A stretch of 64,000 nt of DNA from Strigamia acuminata. Taxonomy: Eukaryota; Arthropoda; Chilopoda; Geophilomorpha; Linotaeniidae. The notes beneath the pieces were generated by a model. The model saw only the letters and a program-made list of their open reading frames with translations. It did not search any database and was not told the origin of the DNA. Location: assembly GCA_949358305.1 (NCBI GenBank), contig OX442318.1:11266517-11330516 (forward strand), read 5' to 3'. Below are positions 33,370 through 44,600 of the stretch, piece after piece (the stretch's first letter is position 1; each line of letters starts with the position of its first letter). The position numbers were made by a program, and so were the translations under genes.

Positions 33370-34146
33370 GGAGAAGGATACACTGAAGGAAAATAAGTCG
33401 GAAAACTAGTAAAGCCTTTTTTAACACTCGAAGAATATTCTAGTTCTTCTTAAAACGCAATTTGTACACTTGTACAAGAAGTGAAATACACTTTTAAATC
33501 CCACAAAAGAATAAAAGTTAAACTACGCGTTTTTTCAACGAAAAATACGCTTAAATTAAACTAATAACGGAAATATTTCCTACCTTTTCGCGATCTGAAG
33601 TGGCTACGGGCACAAATGGTCTGGTCTCGGTCAAAACTGGTCGGCAAAACGGTCAAGAAGTGGTTCGAAATGGCACTGGTTCAATGTCACGTCAGGTTGG
33701 TCAAGCTGTTGGAAAGCAAGTGAGAACTTGGCACTTTTGCTTTCTTGAATCCTTTGTCCAAATGGTCAATCGTGATTGGAAAATTGAGAAATACCTGCGG
33801 AGTTTAGTCCCAGATATTTCTATAATCCAAAAGTGATGTGACCTCCTTCGAATGGCATTGTTCCTGGCTCAAATCTCACATTCTTGCCCTGCTTTGGATT
33901 ATTTCAACAGTTTTAACCTTCCAGTGAAAGAATAAAACTTAGAAAAAATAAGCAAAAAATTCTCTTTGAAATATTTTTCAGAAAAAAAAAAAAAAATATA
34001 CAAACAGATTTTTCACGAGAAATCCAAAATTTTTTAGTTAGATTTTTGTACAAAAAATAACTTAGAAAAATTTTCATTTTTCAAATTTTCAAATTTTGGT
34101 AAAATTGCACTTTTTAAACTCAGAGTTCACTTTAAAATTGCAACCT
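33370..34146 (-). other. gypsy 1 leader (5' untranslated)
   Basis: About 780 nt between the primer-binding site and the gag start, noncoding, with long A and T runs. It probably carries packaging signals. Confidence 0.6.
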
Positions 34147-34164
34147 ATCTCGGTAGAACCTCCA
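34147..34164 (-). other. primer-binding site, tRNA-Gln type
   Basis: Two nt after the 5' LTR, the minus strand reads TGGAGGTTCTACCGAGAT, complementary to a tRNA 3' end of ATCTCGGTAGAACCTCCA. From known eukaryotic tRNA-Gln sequences this is the expected tRNA-Gln 3' terminus. Confidence 0.75.
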
Positions 34165-34166
34165 CG

Positions 34167-35614
34167 TGTGACGATGACTACCCGGGATAGGAATTAAGAC
34201 TAAAAGGACAAGTGAAACTGCAGAGTGTAGTAAAGTGCAAAGAATGAAGCGTTTATGTTTCTCAAAACATAGAACATTTATTCAAGTCAAAATAAGTTAT
34301 ATAATAACTATGGCCGACAAAATGGCCAGTAAAATATGTGTGTAACTAACTATACAAACGAGTGGCTCAAAAAGCCCTAATAACGTTAACAGTTGTGTTC
34401 AGCCTTGAAATAAGAGTGTGTAAAGTTCTTATTTCGGGCGTAAAAGGTGTCGTCTGCAATCGGACTGATTGTCGTCTGCTTCGGTTGGTTCTGTGTAACC
34501 AAATTATCCGAGGAATGCGGTTGTCTTTGCTGCATCGTCACAACTTTGGGTGACCATTGGTTTAAATATCTATTCGTAGATATTTACCAATTGGTCTATT
34601 TATGATTATCAAAATAACCATAAATAAAAGTTACTCAAAGTTAGACTTCGAAACTCATGTTAAATTTACGAATAAATCCAAACATGCAAAGGTATGAATT
34701 GAGTTATTAAATTACAAATAATCTAATAACCAAACATAACTAAAAAAACCTGTATAAATAAAACGATTATGAAAAGACCCTGTCGATTCTGTTGCACCAA
34801 AGTACAACCAGCCCAGAATTGAATCAATGGCGCTCACGTCAATCCAACACTAGGTTTGACCCTAATGTCTCGGCGGAAAAAGGAATTGAGCACGGCATAA
34901 AATGCACGTGCCCCTACAACGGAATGTTGGCATGTAGTCAGGTAAAGGGTTTGAGCACGGCATTTTACTGCACGTGCCCCTACAACGGAATGTTGGCATG
35001 AAGTACGGAAAGGGTTTGAGCACGGAATTTAATGCACGTGCCCCTACAACGGAATGTTGGCATGAAGCGAAGCGAAGCGAAGCGTAGAATAAGGGCTCAA
35101 GTAGATATCAAACAGAAACAAAAACAAGAGCGAGCTATTTCCGGTTTACACTGGAATATATGCTCAGTAGAAACAATGAGTTGACCATTGCTCCAATAGG
35201 AACACTGGTCACTCAAAACTGTCCAATCCTAGTAAATAGGAAGTGGATACAGGGGACACAGTCTTCTACAAAGTCTGTCCCAGGAAGTGGATACGGAGGA
35301 CACATTTGCAATTAAGGCTATTGTCTTAATTCAAAGTGTATCTTCAAACACTGTGGGTGGTGAGGGGTGACTTAATCCTTTTGCCCAGGTGTTGTTATAA
35401 TTTGTCCAAATCATAACACAACTGGAGGAATAACGACTCAACTATATCATACTAGTATGATATAATATCTAAGGATACCGTGGATTTATATAAAACCTTT
35501 AATTTTATATAAATATCACATAAATAACATGTATATTCGAATTTCCCGCCGAAATGGGAAATAGCGCCATCTATCGGTGAACTTGGGACTAAATATGACG
35601 TCATGACCGTCACA
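34167..35614 (-). repeat. 5' LTR of gypsy 1
   Basis: 1448 bp, matching 25086-26533. Its plus-strand end happens to place an ATG (35603) in frame with the second half of channel gene 2. Confidence 0.93.
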
Positions 35615-38600
35615 GGTTGTGCCAAAAGAAATAAAAGATGGCTAGGGAGCAACCGTAACAATGTCATTAACAAATTCGAAAAACACTTCAACAAACATGA
35701 AACAAGATTCAAAATGTTTGCTCAAAAAATAGAAACTGATAACGCACAGAGCAAAAGCAAATGGATCCGTGCAATTTATTTTAGTTGTACGATACTCTGT
35801 TGTTATATTCTGCAAAGTCGAATAAACAGATATTTGTCGGGACCCATTCAAAAAGCAGTCAAGATTGAAGATCCTCCAGTCGTCACATTTCCAAACATCA
35901 TTACTTGTCCAGGGCCACACAGTGGAAAACTCAATTTCCATAAGAAAAAGTATTTCGACCGCTATCTCAAGATGAACACAACCAAGTGTGAAGTGGATGC
36001 TTATGACCTTATACATTTCAATAAAATAGATGTGGAGTCTCTTTGGAATACGAAATTTCAAACTAAATTGCAAGATCTTGACACCTCTCAGGTAATGATG
36101 TAAGTTATTAGTAGGGTGTGCAGTTAATATATTTTGTGATTGCGGTGCGGTTTCTATAAAAAACCGCGATGCATGCAATATATCGCAAAATCGCAAAAAC
36201 CGCAAAAAACCGGAAAAAACCCATAACCGCAAAAAACCACATAGCCACAAAAATCAGTTTTTTATCGGTTTTTATTGATTTTCACTAATTTTTGTTCATT
36301 GTTATTGTTTTTTATTTGTTTTTATCTGTTTCTATCCGTTTCTATCCGTTTTTCTTGCATGTCTTTGACTGTTTGTTTTTGTAAGGTTTTGCAGTTTTAT
36401 GCGTTTTGCAGTTTTATGCGGTTTTGCGGTTTTTGCGGTAAATTGCGTTGCGGTTTTTTTGTAATAATCGCAGTGCGGTTTTTGAAAATAATAAAACCGC
36501 AGTGCAATATTTCACACTCGTGAACAGCCCTAGTCATTAGACGCGTTCAAAGTTTCTGTTTTTACCATTTTTCCATTTCTGTAAATGGAATGGACTTCAA
36601 AAATAGCCAAAAACCATCACAAAACCGCAAAACAAAAACCATGCTATACTCTGGCTCACCGTTAGAAGCTCAGCTCTTCCTATTGGCTGAGCCTTAATCC
36701 TTTCAATCCATCCCACGCACGACCTGGTTGCAATATCTGAACCAAATGATATCGCGAGCCTTATGTGGTCCGCTGGCTACATGTTCCCCACCCACGATTC
36801 ATCCATTCATGAAGGATATAGTTAGTACAACAGCATGCTATTCGGCATTGCTGTAGTGAATAGGAAGAAGTTTGGACCTGCTCAGAGTATTGCTACATGT
36901 GCTTGGGGATGAGATCGCACAAGTAGGAAGATGATAGAATGAGTCAGTGTGAACTAAACATGATAAAAGGATAAAAAGACAACTACAGAGTACACTTTTA
37001 TTTTACGAAGTGGCTACATTCACGTCCGACGTGAACGTACCGTTTTCAAGGCGCGCTGTGATTCGTTGAGAGATGCATTGAATTACATTGACGAAAAACC
37101 CCCATAGGTGCCTACATTGCTAAAAACAGATAAGGTTAGGTCTGGGGAAGTCTGTTTGTAACAATGTGAGAGAGTCTTGCATTTAAATAAAGAAAGTATT
37201 GACTGCTTAGATAATAACAATACTTTATTTTTTTAAAAATTAAACAATTGTGAATTACACACTCCTGCTGTCTCCTTGTCAACCCGTTCTTTCCCTTTGT
37301 TAGAATTGAAAGTTTGTTTCACGTTATCACCAGGTGATAAAAACGTATCACCTGCATATTGTGCCGACCAATCAGGATCGAGCACATGGGTATATTGAAT
37401 TAGAATAAAGTTGTAAACCTAACCACCTGTCGTATCATTGTATTCCCAACCCTCGAGTGTTTAAACCTACACCCTTTACTGGGTCACTCCACCCCGTGGT
37501 AAAATAAGTCTGAACTTGTCGCCATTGAACCCATGGACAAACAAGCTAGACCAAGCGATGACAACCAAGAGAGATGACAAACAAAATAAGAAAAACTAAA
37601 ATCCTTTGGAACACATATACAACCAACTGTTTTGCCACTGTCTTAATGTCTTGGAACAATTTTCAGAGTTTCAGTAGTGTTGAAATGTATAACAGCAAGA
37701 GTACGTTAAACTATACAGATGGTGTTTGCGTAAAACTTTCATTTGGTAATTATTATTGAGATGAAATCCATCAATTATTATTTTAATTATATTTTTTAAT
37801 CTTTTAAGTGCCAGGAAATTATAAAACAACGTCGGCAGCTGCTATTATGATAATGGAAGTCAATAATATGTGCAAACCTGACATTTCAAATGTAAAGACA
37901 ATTTTAATCAACAAGTTTTTGGTGTAAATAACTTTTATGTTTTGTTTCAGATCTATTTGAGTCCACCTGAAGATCCGAATTTTCCCAATACATTCAAAAT
38001 GGAACTTCCTTCTGCACGTTTTTCTTCAATCTTTTTTAAAATATTACGGGTAAATAAGCTTACACCCAATTGTGTTTTAACACGGTCTTTAATTTTTTAC
38101 TTGATTTTGATTTCAATACAGTCTAGAAAAATGAATTCAATTTTGTTTTCACACAATTTCTTTTGATTTAGCACAGTTAAAAAAAATTGCCTTTTTAAAA
38201 TTTTAATGCAGCTAGTATAAAAACAATTGTATAATCAATAGACACCGTGCATCAGTTTAGTGTCAGATAAATAGAATGCACACTAGTGTGATTTTATAAT
38301 TCTTCTTTCCAATATATTAGGTGGAACACTTGAATACCCTACAAAACCCATGTACTTTAAATGTGAGTGAATATTATCATTGCAAGCAAAACTGTTTGGC
38401 TCAGAAAATGAAAAAACTCCAACTCTGCAGGTCAGATATTTAGTTATTTACATACTGCATCGCCCCTTTCGTCACAATTAAAAACTCATAAGTTGTAGCT
38501 TAACCCTCGCAGCCCCAACCTAAAAAAAATCCCTTACTCACCCAACCCGGGTCATTTTTGACCCCAAGCCGAAAAAATTTTTCCAAAAATGAGTAAAAAT

Positions 38601-41600
38601 GATTTTATTCTCTGAGTATTTCATGTTTCTGAAGAAATTTAATCAATTCGGTATGTCAAAAAAGCGCGACAAAAATAATTGACATTGCATTCAAAAGTAG
38701 TGAGTAAACAAAGGAATTTTGTGAAAATTTTTTTTTGCGATTTTTAAATCTATTATTTATTTTTATTGTTTGTTATGATGTTAAATGAAAATACATGAAA
38801 TTTCAGAATGAAATTCCCAATAGTTTTTGAGAAAAAAAATAAAAACACTTTTGGAGGTCAAAATTGATCCTAGGTTGGGGTGGGGAGGGTTAAAAGCAAG
38901 AAAAACAACAATCAACAACAAGTATTAACAGTTGCACAGCTAAACTGAGGTCAATTTGACCTCATAACCATAGAAACAAAAAATCAAAAAAAATCAAAAA
39001 AACCACATAAAACCACTATGTATTCCTGATAAAATGTAATCAGAATTATTAGAGATTGTTAATCTTAGACTTCTAAACCTGATGTTTAAAAAGTCTAATG
39101 AAACGGTTCTGTCCGTCCGTCCGTCTGTCTGTCCGCATCCATGTCTCAAAAACTATAGCAGGTAGAGCCAAACGGGCAACGGCAATGAACTCAGCATACC
39201 TGTATTAGCTTTCTAAGGTCTTTTCGTATTTTTCCGACCTCCGGTTTAATTAATAAACTGGTTTTACTAGCTTACACTTTTCGACGACTATTACAGGCTG
39301 ATACCGGAAATGACGTATTATATTGTATGAATGGTCAGCTCCTATTGGCTGTAACCACAAAACGTTTATCGGACATATCAAAATGCCCGTGTTACATCCG
39401 AACGCCCTCTCGCGACGTGTTGTCGCCCGTCTGTGCATTTCTCGAACCAGAAAACTCACGTCCATATAGTTGACAGCACATTGTTTCAGAAATGGCTCAA
39501 ACGTTTGTAGTTTGTTAGTCATGGTTTGTATTGTTTGTATGCCAAGTTTGGCAATTTGTATTCTGATAGAACTAGAATAAACCATGGTTTTCCAATGTGC
39601 TGTCAACTATATGCCTACAGCACACTTTTCCAAATTTGAACTTTTTTCTGCAGATTCTGTTAGTATTCCGTTCAGGGCCGTCTTTACACTTTTTGCCGCT
39701 CTGGGCTAATGAAAATCAGGCGCCCCCCCCCCTTAAAATAATTTAAAAAAGATTCATTGAAACTTTTACATCTAAGCTTATATTATTTTATTATTAATTT
39801 TTAACAAGTAAGTTATTTTTTTACAATTTCAAACAAAGGATATGAATACAATCAATTAATAAACTTTCTTCTACATTTTTTTTCTGCAAAATCATTTATC
39901 ACTACATTTAGATCAATAGAATCCAATATTTCAGATTCAATTGCTAAAATGCTTAAATTGTTCAGTTTACACTGCCCTAACGAAGATCGGAGATAATTTT
40001 TTGTCCTTTTTAAAACAGAAAAGAATCTCTCTCCTGAACAATTAGTGCAAGCAATAGTTAAGAAAATTCTTAATGCAGTAACTACATTTGGAAAGGTAGA
40101 TTCAATATTTGAATTTTGAGGTGTTCTTAGACAAAGCCCCGCTTTTCAGGAGAGTTTATCATCAGTTATTACATTAACATGTTTAAAGTGCAAAAGTTCT
40201 TCAACTATATTTTCCTCTAAATCATTGGGATATACATTTGTCGCGTCCTACCTGGTGATAGGTTTAATGAGCTAACGTGTATTACTTTACCTGTGATTCT
40301 ACTAAATATGTAAATTACCCAAATGAATACTAAGTATATTTAAATGAACAAATAGGTTTATTCAATAGGCGTAAGCCTTAAAATACACTCAGTATAAAAC
40401 TCGAGTCGACTTGGTCAGAGTCGAATAAAGGATTTCCCAAGATGGCGTCGTCGGTTCCGCGTGGTCGGCGGAACAAAGGCGGCGTCTCGAGTTGTCGTAA
40501 ATTCGTCACGGATTCGTCGTTCACGGACGCGGTGGAATGCTCTTTCGAGTCTTCTATCCGTGCCTGTTGTCTAGGAGTTGGTTTTAGCGTCGCAAGGCTC
40601 CGTCCAGAAACGAGGAGTTTCTTACAGGGCACTCGGACACTTTAGTGATGGAATAACCGTGGGTCGGTTATTCGGTGTGAATTCACAAGGGTTATTTTCC
40701 TGCTGTCGCGGGAAATAAACGCACAGTGTAAATTCGTGAGAGTTACAGTTGCACTGGAATCAGCGGTCCTCGATCAATCCTAACTTTTGGTGGAGTTGGC
40801 CTGACGGTGAGGTAGTTGCTGTGTTCTTGGTGTCGTTTGTGTAAGTTCTGCTTGTAGGGCGCGAAACTCTACCTGATATAGGCCAGGGTGAGGGGCCTGG
40901 CTCGGCCAATGGGGGCCGTCCACGCATCACCTCACCCCCTCGGGGCACGCGCTTCCCAGGGGGGGAAGGCGGAGCCAACGCGAGGGAACTGACCTTTCCT
41001 AGTGACTCATGCGGATGGCGTCCACTGGAGGGACGACCACCCGCGGGGTCACCACACGTCCCTCCCCCAGCTTCGATCATCGATCGGGGCGATTACCCTA
41101 TCTGGTCCCTCAGCGCAATAGCGGGCAACTTCCCTCCGCGGGGACGTAGGATTGGGAGATTAACGGCTGGCGGAGGCGGAGGAAGGCCATCGGGCAGCGA
41201 TGTGGTCAGATTCGCTGGATTCTCCGATTCGTTAATGAAGAATTGAGCGTGGCCGGGAGGTCCGTCCGTGCTGCTTCTTCTTTCATGTACCCAGATTTGG
41301 GTCGAAGCGGGGAAGCGGTCGGGACATCGACGCATCCGATGCGATTCCGGCGGTGTGAGGGGCTCTCGGTGAGCCCGCTGGAGCCGTTGATGGAGGATCG
41401 GGTCGTTGGTCAACCTGATTTCCTTCGCCATCCATTGCAGGAACGATTCACCTTGGCGGTGAGTGGCCAATAACGCTCGGCGCGTTGTCTCCGACATCTG
41501 TAAATTCGGATATTCTACTTCCAGTCGTAGATAGAGCTGGGTCGGCGCAGTCGCCGGTGTAGGCAGTGGCGGGGGAGACGGCGGTAGTGGAATCTCCAGT

Positions 41601-44600
41601 GGTGGAGTGTTCTCCTTTATGGACAGGGCGTCCATGCTCGTAGAAGGCGGCGAGGGCGAAGGCAGCGGTGGAGTTCGAGGCCCCTTGCGCGATCGCTTCG
41701 GGACCAGCTTCGGTCGCTGACTCGTCCTTCGTTCCTTCGGGAATACCGGCTTTGGGGTCGGGATATAACTCCGGGCGGCAGGCTCGGGAGGAACCGTCTC
41801 GGCCACCACGATGGGGCGGACGGCCTCCTCCTTAGCGGACGCCTCTTCGGCGACCTTTCGTAGCAACGTCGGGTGGACCCCTGGGTTTTGGTAGCGGAAC
41901 GCCATCGAACGCATCTTCGCGAACTGGAAATTCGGGTTTTCCATGGAGCGGGCCAACTCGAATCGGAGGTTGGCCGCGGCTGGTGTAAACTCGGCCCAAA
42001 GTTGGTAGAGGGCCCTGTTCAGGAATACGCCCTCTCTGTCGATTATGGTCCAGGCGGCCATCGACTGTCGGCCGTCCAGGAAGAGGGCGGGAGACAGGAT
42101 TTCGGACATCACGCGTGTTACCTCGGCGTTTAAGCTGCTCCGGCTGAGCGGCAGGGCGCGGTTTGGATCTGCCGAAAAAGTGGCGGATAGTTTGCGCATT
42201 TGGGCTATCGCCCAATTGATGTGCTCCGTCTGAGCGGCGTCAGCCTGCGTCAAGGCCCGTTCGGCGGTAGCGGGGTGCTCACATTCAGCCTGGTGGGCCT
42301 GTAGTTCTCCCAAGGTGGGATTCGCTGCCTCTCGTCGGTTTCGGGCATCCCGCTCCTTCTCTTCGTACCACATGGCGTCACGAGCCGGCCTCGGTGCCTG
42401 AGTCGGCGGAGGAACTGGCGGGGGAGCCAGTCCTGGTGGTCGGTGCGGGACGTATTCTAGGAACGCCTCGCCTGGTCGCATGTTTCCAGGGGGCGTCCAT
42501 CGAGTTATGGCTGGTGGTGGGGCCTCGAGGAGAGGCGGCCAGCTTGGTTGGACCGGATGGAAGGTTGGTGTGGGTGGTGCGAGCGCGGTTTGGTCCGTAG
42601 AGGGCGTTGGCCGGTTCGCGGAGAATCCGCGAAAGGCGTTGGTGAGCACTTCGGCCAGTTCTCTTCGTGACATGGGCTGTTCTGTTTTTGGCCCTTCGTC
42701 CAAATCCATTTTTTCTTCAATGGTTTCGCACCATCCTTCGGGTCCCTTCTTCCGATTGGAGGACGACACGGCTGTGGGTTCGGCTCTGAGCGAGTCCGAA
42801 CTACCGGCGGCGGTCGGCCTCTTCTCGGCGGCGGCGAGTTTTGCTAGCAGGGTTTGCATTCTTTGCCTGCGGCGGGCTCTGCTCTTCCGGTTGCGCCTGG
42901 TGTTGGCGGTTGCGACGTGCGAAGAGGTTACCGAGTCTCTTCAGATTTTGTACGGAGGTTCCGCTTGGTCGAACATGGTCGACTCCTCGTCCGACGGCCG
43001 GACGGTACGCACTAGGAAGAGAGAGGGCGCGGCTGTGGCAGCCGCTTGTCTCTCCTGTTCGTCGACCCGGTCGCTCCACGAGTTGGACGGTCCGGGCTCT
43101 GGATCCAGCCGCAATTCCTTGGATGAGGCGGGTACAATCACAACTGAGCGCAGGCCTCCCGACTGGACGGCCGTTTGAGTTCTCGAGTCGCAACTGTTCG
43201 AATGGCCGGGTTGCGTCCCACTCGTCGACGGGCCGCTCTCCTCGGTGGAGAAGGCCTGCCTAATCTGAGCGGGGCCGCCGTTTGAGCTTGAGGCCTGTCT
43301 CTTCAGCCTCCTGACTCGTGTGCCGCTCTGAAGGATGCCGACTTGATGCAGTTGCCACATTTCGGCTTGAGTGGCGATAAAGCCGACGGGCGGCACCCAC
43401 GGTGTTCCTTGGCGATCTTCGCGGGCCTCTCGTAACCATTCTTTGATTTCTCCCGTCGAGAAACCATTCCGCTCCAAAACTCGTATTACGACACTGGTTG
43501 CCGTTCGCTCTAGGTGAGCGATCTCTTCGCGGACGATTCGTCTCCGCTCTTCCGGCGTTGCGGCGTTGCGCCACCGAAGGCCGGTGCGCTCGTCCGCCTC
43601 GGTACCGCCGTACCGAGCTCGCAGTAGCTCTAAAAAAATAGGGCTCGACGGATCGAAGTCGGGATCGATCCGTGGCCCCACCCTTTCTCGTATTTGCCTG
43701 GGCAAACATTCGACCAGCGTCCTGGGTCGGTCAAAGAATTCTTCGATCGCTCGGGAGTAGCGTAATCTCAGGGCCCAGACATCAGTGTCTTCCTCTGGAT
43801 AGGCTAGCCGGATAAATTCTGGCATCGCTAGCCGGAAGATGTTGCCCTTGGTGGGCACTGTAGACGGCAGGGCGTCCCATGATTGTAGCGGGTCGATCTG
43901 AAGCATTAAATACATTTTAATTTCGATACTCTTTTTATAAATATTTGGAATAAAAATTGTGAGATCGGCGGTGGCACCAAAATTTCTTTCGGTTGTGGCC
44001 GCTCCTCTCTGTCCTGATTATTCGCAGGTCCGCGGTGGTTGGCCGCTGGTGTAGCTCAGTCTTTCTCTTGCTACCTTTTTTTAGATTCAGGAGGTCCGCT
44101 CAAAACAACGTCGCGTAATATAAAAGAATCGGTTGTTTTTATTTAAGCTTTTCTACTCGTATTTTAATTTATTACGAAGTTTCAACGTTACTTTCAGTTC
44201 TCCATTTTTTCTAATTTTTTAGCGACGCCATCTTGGCAAACAATTCCTTTGTCTGGGTTTGGAGATCGGAGATCTTCGAGCACGAAAAAGGTTTCCGCGC
44301 CCGAGCTCTGATTCTACCGAAAATCAACAAAATAAATACAAAAAAGAATTCATCAGTCAAGTTATCACGCGCCACAATCCGGCACGGTGTCGGATGTCGG
44401 CGGATTACATTTTTTGATCTTACGGGAAGATCTTATGTTACCTGCAGTTGCTCCGGCTCATCCCAATCTTCTTCCTCCGCCTCGATGACCAATCCTTCGC
44501 TCTCGTCTCTGGAGGACGAGGCGTCGGGGTCAATTCTCGGGTTGCGTCGATCAACCATCAAGAAAAAATCCAACTATTCGAGAAGAAAAGAGGTTCTGAA

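Larger units (their letters stand above)
25086..35614 (-). mobile_element. Ty3/gypsy LTR retrotransposon 1, inserted in a coding exon
   Basis: The element is 10529 bp on the minus strand with two LTRs of equal length (1448 bp) that look identical wherever compared, so the insertion is recent. LTR ends are TGTGAC...GTCACA. Internal order is primer-binding site, gag, pol (protease, reverse transcriptase, RNase H, integrase) and polypurine tract, all with open frames. No env-like frame is seen. The flanks ATTGGT and GGTTGTG give a 3-4 bp target duplication (GGT or GGTT; the boundary T is ambiguous). It interrupts channel gene 2 between Gly375 and the next codon, antisense to the gene. Confidence 0.93.

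Noticed and set aside
41093-43915. Envelope gene of an errantivirus-like element
   Set aside because: There is no signal peptide, furin-like site or transmembrane segment; the Pro-rich soluble character does not fit an envelope.
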